A DNA stretch of 64,000 bases from Aplectana chamaeleonis (taxonomy: Eukaryota > Nematoda > Chromadorea > Rhabditida > Cosmocercidae). The stretch's first letter is position 1. Each line of letters begins with the position of its first letter. The position numbers were made by a program, and so were the translations under genes. Positions 23,545 to 33,899 of the stretch are shown here, one piece after another. The DNA is taken from positions 744,001 to 808,000 of the forward strand of contig JAPDOI010000186.1 of the NCBI GenBank assembly GCA_029168955.1. The letters run 5' to 3'. The notes beneath the pieces were generated by a model. It was not told the DNA's origin, ran no database searches, and saw nothing but the letters and a program-made list of their open reading frames with translations.

Positions 23545-23590
23545 AGCGCAAACTCGGTGCACATATATTATACGCGCACCGAGTTTGCGC
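23545..23590. repeat. Palindromic GCGCAAACTCGGTGCA core, copy 2
   Basis: GCGCAAACTCGGTGCA and GCACCGAGTTTGCGC form a nearly perfect hairpin around an ATATATTATACGC loop. This is the best-conserved of the three copies in the window. Confidence 0.75.
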
Positions 23591-23819
23591 CCATGCAAAC
23601 TACAACGTCGAAAAGGAGCCGAAACGGTCTGTGCAATCTATGACGACTGCGTGAGTCGTGAACTTTCTGGATTTACGATTACCACTCCAGGCGAATCTGA
23701 ACATTGATATTTCTCACTCTAGCAGTCGAATGGAAAGACTTGAGAAAACCAAATAAAACTAAAGTCTGTCTGTCCGCTCAAGCGGTCGGCGTACGTGTCT
23801 GGCGGCCGTCGTGAAGGTA

Positions 23820-24973
23820 CCAGGTTGTCCAATAATTCTTGTCCGAAAATTTCACCATTTTAATTTTTTTCAACTTTATTGAAAACAAGTCTAATCAACA
23901 ATATAATCACCACAGTTATCCACAACAGTGGCCCATCGATTGGGCAGGTCGCCGATGCCCTTCGCCCAGAACTCCGGGGGCTGCGACTCGAAGAAGTCCG
24001 CGATATCGGATTTGAGGTTGTCGTAGTTGGTGAATTTTCTTCCGGCCGAATGGTGCTTCAGCGGGCGGAACAAGTGGTGGTCGGAGGGGGCGAGGTCCGG
24101 GGAATACGGCGGATGGGCAACCGTCTCCCAGCCGAGCGTCGCCAACTTCTGTTGGGTTTCCTTCGCCACGTAGGGGCGCGCGTTGTCGTGCAGCAGGTGG
24201 ACCGAGGCCCGTCGGGGACGCTTTTCTCGGATGGCGGCGGCTAGTTTCCCGAGCTGATCGGTGTAGATAGAGGCGGTGACCGTCCTGCCTTGCGGGAGCA
24301 GCTAGAAGTACAGCATGCCCTTGGTGTCCCACCAGCAGCAGAGCATGATCTTCAGCGGGTGCAGGTCGGCTTTCGGCGTCGTCGGCGGCTCTTCTCCGCG
24401 CGGGATCCAGACGGCACGGCGGGCGACGTTGTCGTAGAGGACCCAGCTGTCATCCCCAGTGACCAGGTCCTCGAGAAACTCCTTGCGATGCGGAAGAAGG
24501 AGGAGGGACTGGCAGACGGCGACGCGGCTCTGCTTGTTGGCTACCTTCAGACGGTTGGGGATCCAACGGGCCAGAACTTTGTGGTAGCCGAGTAAGTTGA
24601 GTCGATTGTGGATGGTGGACTTGCTGCAGCCAAGCGTCGTCGCCAGTTCACGGGTGATGGCTTCCGGCTTCTCCTTGATACAGCGACGGACTTCGTCATC
24701 ATCCACCGTAGAAGGCCTCCCGCTGTGCTCCCTGTCCTCGAGGCTCGTGTCGCCGCTCTCGAAACGATTGAACCAGCGGCTGACTGTGCGTTGGGACACT
24801 GCATCCTCCTTGCACGCTCTGCAGATGTTAGCGACCGCGGTGCCCGTGTCGTTGCCCAGTAGAACTTTGGAGAACCTTCTAGAAGGTTCTTACACTTGCC
24901 TGATATTATAACACTTCTCAGTAAAATTATAGAATTTTGAAAATTTTCAGACAGGAATTATTGGACGGCCTGG
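23820..24973 (-). mobile_element. mariner element copy 1, internally deleted
   Basis: TA duplicates flank the element (23818-23819, 24974-24975). The termini CCAGGTTGTCCAATAATTC and GAATTATTGGACGGCCTGG are inverted. Compared with the copy at 51989-53244, about 94 bp between AAAGTTCTAC and CTGGGCAACG is missing, which removes the TATA box, leader and start codon. The rest is closely similar between copies, so both moved recently in evolutionary terms. It sits inside a family E element. Confidence 0.93.
23891..24859 (-). pseudogene. mariner transposase, start deleted, one internal stop
   Basis: This would encode a DD34D transposase that cuts and pastes the element at TA. The frame runs from LLGNDTGTAVANICRA at the deleted N-terminus through a helix-turn-helix with VSRWFNRFESGDTSLEDREH to GDYIVD at the end. 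The catalytic aspartates are visible in TGDDSW, LLHDNARP and YSPDLAPSDHHLF. A TAG replaces the Glu codon after KGMLYF (around 24302). The first roughly 24 residues are lost with the 5-prime deletion, and HDNARPY replaces the HDNARPH seen in the other copy. It is non-functional as it stands, though the termini might be mobilised in trans. Confidence 0.93.
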
Positions 24974-25178
24974 TATTTCTTCAACTTGTGAATGGGTTAA
25001 CAGAAATATTAGACGAACAGGGGATGATATCACGGTTAAATGTCTGCAGCAGTGGAAAAGTTCGTCCTAAAAATGCCTTCATGACGGTCGCTCGACACGC
25101 ACGCCGACCTCGGGGCGGACAATCTCATTCGGACAGGCTTTATCAGGTTCTTACTTTCTGCTGCTGATTCCTATCGCT

Positions 25179-25669
25179 TTAAAGGCAGTGTTCACGATAA
25201 TCTTCAATTTTGAGATTATTCGCTATATTGATTAAGTGGCCCCCGGGTAGAACTAAAATGACGTAGAATTTGAGAAAAACGCACCGGAAGTACACGAAAT
25301 CCTTAAATATCACCCCGCCTCTTAAGTATCACAGGAACTGTTTATTGTGACAATGAAATCTTTTGTGGACCCGGCCTTTGCGATTCTCTACTCTCTATTG
25401 CTTCGCTCTTTCCTTAGGGCCCTAACTAATCCTGCTTTGCATAATCTTTTCTTCTATTCTCGACTGACCCAATTTTCCACCGGTGAGAACCGCCATGAAC
25501 ATGTTCATCCAACCGGACAACTAGTCCATGTTATAGAATAATGTCGCTGAAATACGACGTTTTAATGCGTTTTTCGCCGTTTCTTCGTAATTATGATAAT
25601 GTTTGGAGGCCAACACATTGTTTATGTGAAAAACTCGGAGACGAAACTCATCGTGAACACTGCCTTTAA
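25179..25669. mobile_element. TTAA-flanked element, family A, reverse copy
   Basis: It is 491 bp between TTAA sites, with AGGCAGTGTTCACGATAAT and ATCGTGAACACTGCCT ends. The interior is the reverse of 46755-47246, including CATGTTCATCCAACCGGACA. Its right TTAA is shared with the next element. Confidence 0.85.
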
Positions 25670-26124
25670 AGACAGTGTTTACGAAAAATTTCACTTCCGA
25701 TATCTCCACGGCTTACGGGAGGTCTGGTGCCCTATGTATATAGCAAGACATGCTTAAAAAGGACACGAAAGACGCGTTTTTGAGCAAAAATAGGCCCTCT
25801 CTTGTTTACGTTGATTTTTGAGCGTGGAGGAATTAACCGCTAAAGGATGATACCTACTAGTGCAATGAAGCGATCAGCTCACTTATCAGCACTTCCTTCA
25901 CTTTATCATTCCTGTAATCTGAGTCTTCATTTGTTCATTCCAAGGGGGCGGATCTGGGGCACCAGGCGTGTCTGGGGCACCAAAACGCTTGTTTGCAGCC
26001 GTTATTTTGCCGCTCTTGGCTCGTTTTCTACCGTTCTTTCGACACTGGGAGCCTAGGATCCTTCTCGCCTATCATTTCACTGTGAAAAGTCAACGAGGAT
26101 GATCATCGTGAACGCTGCCTTTAA
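25666..26124. mobile_element. TTAA-flanked element, family I
   Basis: The ends AGACAGTGTTTACGA and TCGTGAACGCTGCCT are imperfect inverted repeats. The interior, including GGGGGCGGATCTGGGGCACC, is unique in the window. It is chained to the preceding family A element through a shared TTAA. Confidence 0.65.
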
Positions 26125-26879
26125 TTTGTGGAAGCACATGTGAACGATTCCTTTAATCTTCCCACTATTTATGGTCAGCTTGAAACACAAAATTTCGGAC
26201 AGCGAAATGTGAAAAAAACGTGACCGAAAAGATGTTACGTAAAGCTACATGATGTCGCTTCCTTCAGAGCCGCGCGCTCGCGGCGCGGCGCAGCATTAGA
26301 GCGCGCTTTCTCACCACTGCAGCGCCGTTCCTCAACAATGCATCATTCAAATATGGTAATTTGCACGTATAGTGTAAAGTGAAGAAGGATTCGCTCCTAA
26401 ACAGCATTGGGTATCTTCAAAATGAAGCCGTATCATCATCTCGACATTTTAAATGCTATGCACACACAAACACAGTATGAAAGAGAAATCCTTGATTCAA
26501 GCTGCTGAGAAACTTATGGCTAAGAAGGTCTCTTTCCACAAATCGCTCATCACAAACATTTATTTGTACAACTTGATATTAAGTTAATAGCTTTCCGTGA
26601 GTTATGCTGGAACTAGCTGACAGTGACAACACCTTCGAAAACAAACGAAAGAAGACAGCTTTACTTGGGAGGAATTATTTACTGGATGATGTTTCATGAA
26701 CGACTGAAATATTGAAGTTCTAGTGACGGAAAAAAAGAATTCTTAGACAGTTTACACTCGTACTACTCTCATGAAGCAGTCACAGTTGGTGCTGCTACTC
26801 AATTAGGCCTAAACTAGTGAAATTCTGTCTAATACTTGAGAATACGACCACTTTCAGTCTTTTTTCTCCTTTTGTCCTG

Positions 26880-26995
26880 CAAGAAAAATTGGTCAGATCT
26901 AGCAATTGCGATAGTGCATCTGAGGCATATTGATTTTGGTCGATATTGATCGTACACAGTGCGCCGCGCACGCCTCGTCGGGGAAAGTATATCAC
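26880..26995. repeat. Relic of the GGCCGGGATCATAC MITE core
   Basis: CATCTGAGGCATATTGATTT and GGTCGATATTGATCGTACAC resemble the core of the MITEs at 12158-12276 and 49260-49375, but the ends are not preserved. It lies inside the Mutator-like element, upstream of the captured exons. Confidence 0.4.
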
Positions 26996-27045
26996 ACTAT
27001 TATGAAGGAGCCGTCTGTCACACGAAATGCATTAGTCCTTTCATT

Positions 27046-27445
27046 ATGGCTGATGCTGAACATTACGTTTGTCCCGTTTGTAGCAAGGTGATTTAATACA
27101 TTTAAAACGCACTAGTCGTTTCAGAATTACGCAGAAATCGATGTAGTGGCAAAGGCATTGGCCAAAGAGAGAACTGACACTCAACGAGCTTCTTGAACGA
27201 ATGAAGGTGACTGCTGACATTGCTAGATCTGCAAGTCAAGTACTTCAGCTGGCACCGCGTCCAGAACTGACAATGATTGGAGCTAAGCCTCATCTTCAGA
27301 TGGTAAAACTGTATCCGGTGGGTGCTAATAAGGTACTAATACGTGTATATTCAATACGCGAACTCAAAATTACATTCAGTGAGGAAAACTGAAGAAAAAG
27401 AAGCAGAAGCCTGACGGAAAGGATCTCCACGATCAACTTAAAAAG
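27046..27445 (+). pseudogene. Intron-containing gene fragment inside the Mutator-like element
   Basis: Exon 1 (27046-27087) starts ATG and reads MADAEHYVCPVCSK, ending at a GTGATT donor. Exon 2 (27125-27332) follows a TTTCAG acceptor, opens NYAEIDVVAKALAKE and, after a one-base frame change near 27175, continues ELTLNELLERMKVTADIARS and PRPELTMIGAKPHLQM. Exon 3 (27380-27445) follows ACATTCAG, opens on a TGA, then reads GKLKKKKQKPDGKDLHDQLK before a GTGAGG donor. The CPVC pair could be half of a zinc finger. The kept introns (37 and 47 bp) show capture from genomic DNA, not from mRNA. The frameshift and stop indicate decay; the parent gene is not recognised. Confidence 0.6.
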
Positions 27446-28230
27446 GTGAGGCGAGGGTCACCTCACGATGGAGCTGGTGGTTGCATTTAAAATGTCGAGA
27501 TGATGATACGGCTTCATTTTAAAGGTATATACCCAGTGCTGTTTAGGAGCAAATCCTTCTTCACTTGACACTATACGAGCAAATTACCATATTTGAATGG
27601 TGCATTGCTGAGGGACGGCGCTGCAGTGGTGAGAAAGCGCGCTCTAATGCTGCGCCGCGCCGCGAACGCGCGCTTCTGAAGGAAGCGACTTCATGTAGCT
27701 TTACGTAACATCGACCGAAAACACTTCAATTTTTCCTAATGCAGTGAAATGATAAACTCGTCCACTTCCAATTCAAAACAGAAGACTCGCAATTCATTCA
27801 TTTCTCAGAACTTTCTGGGAAAGCTTACTGAGTCTAATTGGGCCGAAAGTAGGCTTCGCTCGTCTAATTCATCGAAATTTTACGGTTTTAAGCTTCCTGC
27901 GAGTTTAAAACCCGTCGTAAGCATGCATCGCCCATGTATGGTTAATGCGTCGTTTTCTAACCTCGCACTAAGCTTTACCTGGAGTTGATTAAGTGTCGGA
28001 AGCCTAACGGAAAACCGAATAGTCGCGCAAAGCAAACAAGGGGACTATAGACGCGGTAAGCTTGCGATAACGGCGTGAGCGAGAATCCTACGTATCGACT
28101 TTCGAAGGGACTAACGTGTCTCTGCTACCACTCACAGGAAAGAGTGCAAGCATCCGGTCACGAAGTTGTTTATCATTCTCCTTCCTTTTCTCCTCCTTTT
28201 TCTCCGCCTTTGTTGCCTTCAAATCCTCGA

Positions 28231-28866
28231 TTCAAAGGTTGTGTTCACGACAGTTTTCGATTTCAAGATTACAACTCGATCATAAGGTAGATTAAAAATG
28301 ACGAAAAATTTGAATTCCGGTTCTCTCACTCAGCCCCAATACTTTTAGAGGAACCGTTCGTGGGGACAATAAAAACTTTCAGCCACCGGCAACAGTCCGG
28401 ATTTTCTTTTGTTCCTCTCTTTTCTCTGGACCTAATGTCTGCACTCTGGAAAACCAAATCATTTAGGTAATCAGTACTTTTTTGCGTAAAATGGTTTGTA
28501 CCTCATCTCTAGGAAACCGCGATGCAGCTATTATCTCGCTATCTCGGGAGTCTAAATCCATTTCTAACATCTTGTTCTCTTCAAAAAAAACTGCTCGACT
28601 TTGTGATATCTATCATACTGGCCGTCGCTGCTTCCCCCTTCCAGGGATTAACGACATAAACATTCATTTTTGGTTCGCCCATCATTCGTCGGTCAAAATC
28701 CCTTTGTTCTACTGGAAAACTAGTCTTAATCAGAAAATGATGTCACTGGAATGAGGCGTGTCGGTCGTTTTTACAGTTTCTTCGTGATTTTAGCAATTCA
28801 TGATGAGCAGCGCATTCTTCAACTGAGAAGCTCGGCAACTGAAATCGTCGTGAACACTGCCCTTCA
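28231..28866. mobile_element. Degenerate short inverted-repeat element
   Basis: AAAGGTTGTGTTCACGAC on the left and GTCGTGAACACTGCCCTTC on the right are imperfect inverted ends of the TTAA type. The flanking TTAA is degraded to TTCAA. The plus-strand frame inside (28482-28754) has no support. Confidence 0.45.
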
Positions 28867-29345
28867 AGACAGTGTTACGATAATCTTCAATTCCGAGATT
28901 ATCTGCTAGATCAATTGCTTGGCACTCGGATAGAGCTTAAATAATGCAAAAACAAAGAAAAACGCGCCAGAATTACCCGAAAAGCTGTACTGTCATCCAG
29001 CCTCTTAACTCTCACTGGAACTGTTTGTTGTAACAATGTAATCTTTCGCGGACCAGTCCTTCGAAATTCTTTACTCTCGTTTGCTCCGTCCTTTCTTTCG
29101 GACCCAAACTATTACTGTTTTGCCTAAAATATTCTTCTATTTTCGATCAACCTCGTTTTTCACCGGTGACGACCACCAGAAACATGTACATACGACCGGA
29201 CAGCTAGTCCGGACCAGGAAAGAACATCACTGAAATAAGGCGTTTTAGTGCGTTTCCCTCCGTTTCTTTGTAATCAAGGTAACACTTAGTGGCTAACGCA
29301 TTGATTTGAGTCAGAAACTCGGGAACGAAATCGTTAACGCGGCCT
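28864..29345. mobile_element. Family A element, reverse, degraded
   Basis: The left end AGACAGTGTTACGATAATC and the interior segments GGAACTGTTTGTTGTAACAA and ACCGGACAGCTAGTCCGGA align with the reverse copies at 25179-25669 and 45775-46269. The right terminus is worn to ACGAAATCGTTAACGCGG. Confidence 0.65.
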
Positions 29346-29644
29346 TCATGTCATTCTAGCAAGGGAATTTTTCGAAGAGACCTGAAGCAGGCCGACGAGC
29401 CATGTCAGCCTGAGAAGCTCTTTTTTCACCTTCGTTGTCGCAGTCGTCGAGCCGAAGTTTGACCCAACGAGATCACATTGACAGAAGAAGGATTTTATCA
29501 AGAAAGGGCTCCTCTAGGCAAAAGTGGTTTGATGCAGGCAGAAACGTTCCAACAAAAGGAGAGAAATGGGATATTGGAGTGACGGGAGACTACAAAAAAT
29601 GAACAATATTTTCTCGAAGCGATATCGTAGATACAGCTCAATCT

Positions 29645-30125
29645 CAAGAACGTTTTTCTGTTTTTCTTCTTATCTTGAAGGCGATATCACGCTGAACCCA
29701 ATGATCTCTCTGAAATCTTACTAGGCCCCTTACAGACGGAACTTTGGTCCTTCAAAGTTTTCCAAAAATGGGCGGCGAAAGCATGGCGGACGAGTTGTCC
29801 GAGGCTCGTAATTTCCCTCATTTGCAACCGATTTCTGCGAGCAGGCTTGAATGAAGAAGAAGGCTGAAAATAAAAGGAAGAACGGGACATCTGATCGAAA
29901 ACAATCGCTCATCTGGCCACTGTTGAGCTCGAGAAGTCGTCGAAGGGGCCGTACCAAAGTGGCTTCTTGCTGTGGGAGCGCTTTAATGGCTTCTTTCTAT
30001 AACTCGCTTATTCGGAAGAATTGAGAGCTCGCACTTGGCAGGTGTTATATAGGGTGGGTCTACTTACCAAATATGTATATGGGAGTCTCGCATTTCTTAG
30101 CTGAGGTTGGACTAAACCTTTGAAG
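29645..30125. mobile_element. Family B-prime element
   Basis: GGACGAGTTGTCCGAGGCTC and GAGAGCTCGCACTTGGCAGG tie it to 22569-23014. The right end is GCTGAGGTTGGACTAAACC next to TTTGAAGG. The left end is poorly preserved (CAGCTCAATCTCAAG). Confidence 0.6.
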
Positions 30126-30750
30126 GCAGAATGCATGCTCACAATCATGGCTGAGATTACAGCATGAATAGGCTCGCGCGGCCCCTACCATGTTGTCCAC
30201 GAAGTGTTAGGCAGCGAAAACTATCTAGGATCAAGTATCCAAGCATTCCTGCCTCACAAGTCTGTATTTTCTCCCCTATTCAAGTAAAATAACGAAATGT
30301 GGAACTTGAGAAAACATTCACTAATTTTAAGCTATAGCAAGGTCAAATCGAAGTCTAAAAGAGAGGCAGCTTGATTTACCGCAGTATGTCTACATACTGA
30401 ATATTTATTATCTACTTTCAAGATTGCCGCTCTACTTCGACTGGCTTTTGAAGTAGAGGATCTCGCTGGTAGGCAGAAGGCATGCTGTGCTCCTGTTTCA
30501 AAAACTGCTTCTCTCGTAGAGTCCCATTTTACAGTACTATCCCTCTGAATCATCACATGATTTCTCAAACTTCACTTCTTCTTAGGGGTGAGAAAATACA
30601 GGCTCACGAGACGGGAATGCTCAAATGTTGTCATCCTAAATAGTGCTTAGTGCTTCAGGCTCTATTGGCTACACGGAAGGGGGTGTGCGCCCCTATTTAT
30701 GTTGTTAATTCGACAGTGTTTGTTTGCGTGTATGCTGCCTTCGAAGCACT
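30120..30750. mobile_element. Short inverted-repeat element with C-type ends
   Basis: AAGGCAGAATGCATGCTCAC on the left and GCGTGTATGCTGCCTTCG on the right are imperfect inverted repeats of the family C terminal type. The interior is different from family C. It is chained to the B-prime element on its left. Confidence 0.5.
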
Positions 30751-30754
30751 GCTG

Positions 30755-31000
30755 AATTAGGGTGAGCGCAGCCTTGAAGTAGAGCCAATGCAGCTTTGAA
30801 GTAAGCTTAGTGCGGTTTTAATGTATCCTTTGCGCAGCCTTGAAGTAGGATGAATGCAGCCTCGAGGTAACGTTGATGCACGTCTCAAGTAAGCTCAGTG
30901 CTGCTTTGCAGTATTCTTTGCGAGGCCTTGACGTAGGATGGGTGCAACACTGAAGTAAGCTTATTGTACGTTCGATGAATGGTTACTGCGCCTTCAATGA
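30755..31000. repeat. Minisatellite with units of about 28-30 bp
   Basis: CAGCCTTGAAGTAG, CAGCTTTGAAGTAAGCTTAG, CAGCCTTGAAGTAGGATGAA and CAACACTGAAGTAAGCTTA recur head to tail about eight times with drift. It follows directly on the right end of the preceding element. Confidence 0.65.
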
Positions 31001-31426
31001 AACTAGGTTGAAGCAATCAACCTAGATACTCTAAAGCCGTGGAAAGCTTTCCCAGAGAGTTCTGAGTTACGTCGTCTTTCCTTCCATTCTCAATACTAAC
31101 GGCCAGAAACCTTCGATTAATACCAAGAAATCCTAAAGATTTTTGGACGCGTATGGTCACTTCAGAATTATTTTCCTTTAAACTTTCCAAAAATTTGAAA
31201 ACAGATTTGAAATTTCACACTCTTCAAGTTTCAGAAGACACACGAATATACATATACTACATATATCCCATTTATATATACTACATATTTGCTGACTCAC
31301 AGCGGACACTCCGATTTTTTGAATACTATTCAGGAAATCAAAGTTTCCAGCGAGAAGAGAGGTGAGGTGTCATGCATTTTGCTGTAGATGTTTCGATCCT
31401 GCCGAGGGGGTGGAGAGGTGGAAGTA
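31001..31426. other. Unassigned sequence, AT-rich
   Basis: The stretch includes a TATATAC-rich segment at 31246-31295. No gene or repeat family is recognised before the mariner end at 31427. Confidence 0.4.
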
Positions 31427-31826
31427 CCAGTTTGTTCAATAAGTTTTGTCGTTCGATAAGAAAAACACAATTTTGTGGTTTAAAATACACTTTATTATTC
31501 CGTATAATCTCCCTGAACATTAACACACTTGCCGCAACAATCCTCCAATCTGTGGATCCCATACCTGATGTGAGAATCCGGAAGGTCTGCAAAATACGCT
31601 TCAACAACCGTTATGACCTCTTCATTTGATGAAAAACGCTTGGCACGCATAATTTTTTTGAGTTCTGGAAACAAATGGATGTCGCTGGCGGCCAAATCTG
31701 GTGAATACGTGGGTGCTGCAACAATTCGAACTCTAATTCATGGAGTTTAGCCATTGTCAAAATGCTGTTGTGGCACGGTGCACTGTCCTGATGAAAAAAG
31801 GATTTTTCTTCTGCAAACCGGGTCTT

Positions 31827-33051
31827 TCGAGAGGATTCTGGATAGAAGAATTCGTGATGTCGTTGAGCTGAGCGTAAATCAGTGTGGTTTTGTCAGGAAC
31901 TGCGGCACCGTCGATGCTATCCATGCGACGCGACTTCTTGTGGAAAAGCATCGTGAAAAAGGAGAAGCTGTTCACTCCTCGCCTTTCTTGATCTTGAGAA
32001 AGCGTTCGACAGGAGTCCCCTCACGAAGTAATATGGTACGCTCTGCGTAGCCGAGATGTCCCCGAAGAATTGATCGATTGGGTGAAGCTTTTGTACGTGG
32101 ACACGTCAAGTTGCATACGATGCGCGGCAGGAACATCAAGGCCTTTTCGAATCACTGTTGGAGTTCATCAAGGCTCCGCCCTCTCCCCGCTGCTTTTCAT
32201 CGTCGTCATGGATGTCATCACGCGAGATTTGCAGAGTTCAGCACCATGGACCCTGTTGTATGCTGACGACGTGATGCTCGCCTCAGACAGCAAAGGAAAC
32301 CTCCAAGCACAAGTTCAAGCTTGGCACGACAGACTGGCAGCATTCGGCTTACGACTCAATAAAAAGAAAACCGAATACATGACAAATGCGAGTTGTGACG
32401 GTTCCATCCAAGTCGACAACACAGTCCTGCCAAAAGCGCATACGTTTCGATATCTTGGATCAACGCTTATGCGATGATGGGACGCTGACGGCTGAAGTCG
32501 ACGCACGCATCAATGCTGCTTGGTTGAAGTGGCGTACTGCGAGTGGAGTGCTCTGTGATAAAAAGGTTTGCGACAGGCTCAAGTCAAAGATTTATCGTTC
32601 GGTTGTGAGGCCCGTCGCACTGTATGGCACAGAGTGTTATCCAATATATGACAAAGGAAGCAGAAAGACGGCTCGGTGTGATGAAACGAAGATGCTCAGG
32701 TGTAGTGGTGAATTGACCCGAATGGACCGAGTTTGGAATGAAGATGTGCGTGAAAGATTCGGTGTCGCGCCCATTGCGGACAAACTTCGCGAAAATCGCC
32801 TAAGATGGTATGGGCACGTTCTGCGAGCTGGAGAACACTCGATAGCGAAAGCGGCTATGCAGCTCCAAGTGACGGGCCAGCGACCAAGAGGACGACCTAA
32901 GCAGAGATGGCTGGATGTTTTGCACAACGATATGAAAATTTCAGGCCTCCATCCTGACAATGCGAATGACAAGGTCAAATGGCGGCAACGTTCGAGAAAA
33001 GCGGACCCTGCTACAATGTGGGACAAACGCTGAAGAAGAAGAAGAAGAAAT
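31827..33051 (+). mobile_element. 5-prime-truncated RTE-type LINE inserted in a mariner
   Basis: The insertion is flanked by CGGGTCTT (31819-31826 and 33052-33059), a target duplication that also marks the break in the mariner frame. Its 3-prime end is a GAAGAAGAAGAAGAA tract. The 5-prime end begins within the reverse transcriptase, at the codons for ERILDRRIRD, so most of the element including the endonuclease is absent. Confidence 0.9.
31829..33033 (+). pseudogene. RTE reverse transcriptase, truncated and frameshifted
   Basis: The product would copy the element RNA at a nicked target site. Motifs in order are FERILDRRIRDVVELSVNQC, QGSALSPLLFIVVMDV, the catalytic YADDVMLASD at about 32260-32285, then LRLNKKKTEYM and FRYLGS. 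The C-terminal region includes LYGTECYPI, RENRLRWYGHVLRAG and RPRGRPKQRWLDVL, ending KADPATMWDKR-stop. Two frame changes are needed, near 32000 and near 32470. This C-terminal signature is common in nematode RTE elements. It is inactive. Confidence 0.92.
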
Positions 33052-33400
33052 CGGGTCTTCTTTCATGAATTTTTCCTTCAACTGGTTCAGAAGATTGCAA
33101 TAATATTCAGAATTAATTGTTTTACCAGTTAGCAAATAATCCACAAACAAAATTCCTTTCGCATCCAAAAAATGCCATAACCTTCTGCCATAACCTTCTT
33201 GGCCGATTTCCGGATACGAACTCGTTTCAAAGCCGAACAACCCGGTTCACACCACTCTTTGGCCTCTTGTTTTGATTCAGGATCTTGGTGGTAGACTCAA
33301 ATCGCATCCATAGTGATGAATCGATGTACAAAATCCACTTTGTCCTTTTTAAAACGCTCCAAATGTTACTGAGAAAGTCGCATTCGAATGTGTTTTTGTT

Positions 33401-33743
33401 CCATTGTGGAGTGGAGTGTGCGCCGCGTTGTGCATTCCATACAGAGCGTGCGCCGCTTGCTAGAAAGTGTGTGGCATTCAATCCCCGCTCCCAACCCTCA
33501 TTTGATAGCTTACTCAACCGTAGAGAGGTATATCAGGCCTCACATTTCCTTTTTGGAAGACAAGTTCGAATTCTTCGATATTGGGAACAAATAACTAAAT
33601 TAGATAGACAATGGAATGGGACACATTGAGGTCAGCGATATATTTCACAGCAAGCAAAAATTGACCGCGCCGCGAGCCGACGCCACGTGCGCTGCCCCAG
33701 TTTCTAAATCTACCATTGAAGCAGATCAACCAGTGCTATAATT
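33401..33743. other. Unassigned sequence
   Basis: The 5-prime part of the split mariner may have extended here, but no transposase-like frame or terminus is visible. The ORFs in this stretch overlap on both strands and have no support. Confidence 0.35.
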
Positions 33744-33875
33744 CCAGTGCAATTAACGGACCCAAATTAACGTGATTTTAGGACTTTTTCGTTAAGCGTT
33801 AATCGTTAATTTTCCGAAATAAACCGCGTTGACCCGTTAATGCGTTAAAACGTTAACGTTATAACGCACAGCCCC
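33744..33875. mobile_element. hAT-like MITE fragment
   Basis: The right end AACGTTATAACGCACAGCCC and the TTAAGCGTTAATCGTTAATT segment match the element at 47498-47915 in reverse. The left end (CAGTGCAATTAACGG) is worn, and no flanking duplication is seen. Confidence 0.6.
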
Positions 33876-33899
33876 GGTGCCGAACTTTTTACTTATTAA

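Larger units (their letters stand above)
23015..23761. other. Unassigned sequence with two palindromic cores
   Basis: The stretch holds two copies of a small palindromic motif (23217-23271 and 23545-23590), listed separately. The plus-strand frame 23363-23707 (114 codons) spans one palindrome and is not supported as a gene. Nothing else is recognised. Confidence 0.4.
23762..25141. mobile_element. Family E TIR element, copy 2, carrying a mariner
   Basis: The left part (AAGTCTGTC .. GCGGTCGGCGTACGTG) and right part (CGCTCGACACGCACGCCGAC .. GGACAGGCTT) are inverted ends matching 9424-9652. Between them a complete mariner insertion occupies 23820-24973. Without it the element would be about 225 bp. 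Confidence 0.75.
26231..27712. mobile_element. Mutator-like element with long TIRs and captured gene fragment
   Basis: The terminal inverted repeats are about 225 bp (26231-26455 and 27488-27712), begin GATGTTACGTAAAGCTACAT and look more than 90% alike by eye. The 9-bp GACCGAAAA flanks both ends exactly (26222-26230, 27713-27721). Long TIRs with a 9-bp duplication are typical of Mutator/MULE elements. No transposase is present; the interior carries a multi-exon gene fragment on the plus strand instead, the arrangement called Pack-MULE in plants. Confidence 0.8.
31495..33380 (-). pseudogene. Decayed mariner transposase, second lineage, interrupted
   Basis: On the minus strand HLERFKKDKVDFVHRFITMD gives the first catalytic Asp; the next Trp-type codon is TGA. 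It then reads HQDPESKQEAKEWCEPG, then GRRLWHFLDAKGILFVDYLL and LKEKFMKEDP, where the RTE interrupts. After the RTE the frame resumes as VCRRKILFHQDSAPCHNSIL, which contains the second Asp, and after a frameshift as TYSPDLAASDIHLFPELKK with the third Asp. It ends CVNVQGDYTE. The D..D34D spacing fits mariner. The N-terminal DNA-binding domain is missing. It is clearly inactive and older than the other two copies. Confidence 0.88.
31427..33400 (-). mobile_element. mariner element of a second lineage, split by an RTE LINE
   Basis: The 3-prime terminus, CCAGTTTGTTCAATAAGTTT at 31427 beside a TA, is a mariner-type end different from those of the other two copies. Transposase sequence is read on the minus strand at 33048-33380 and 31495-31826, separated by a 1.2-kb RTE insertion. 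The 5-prime end and the N-terminal part of the transposase are not found beyond about 33400. Confidence 0.85.
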
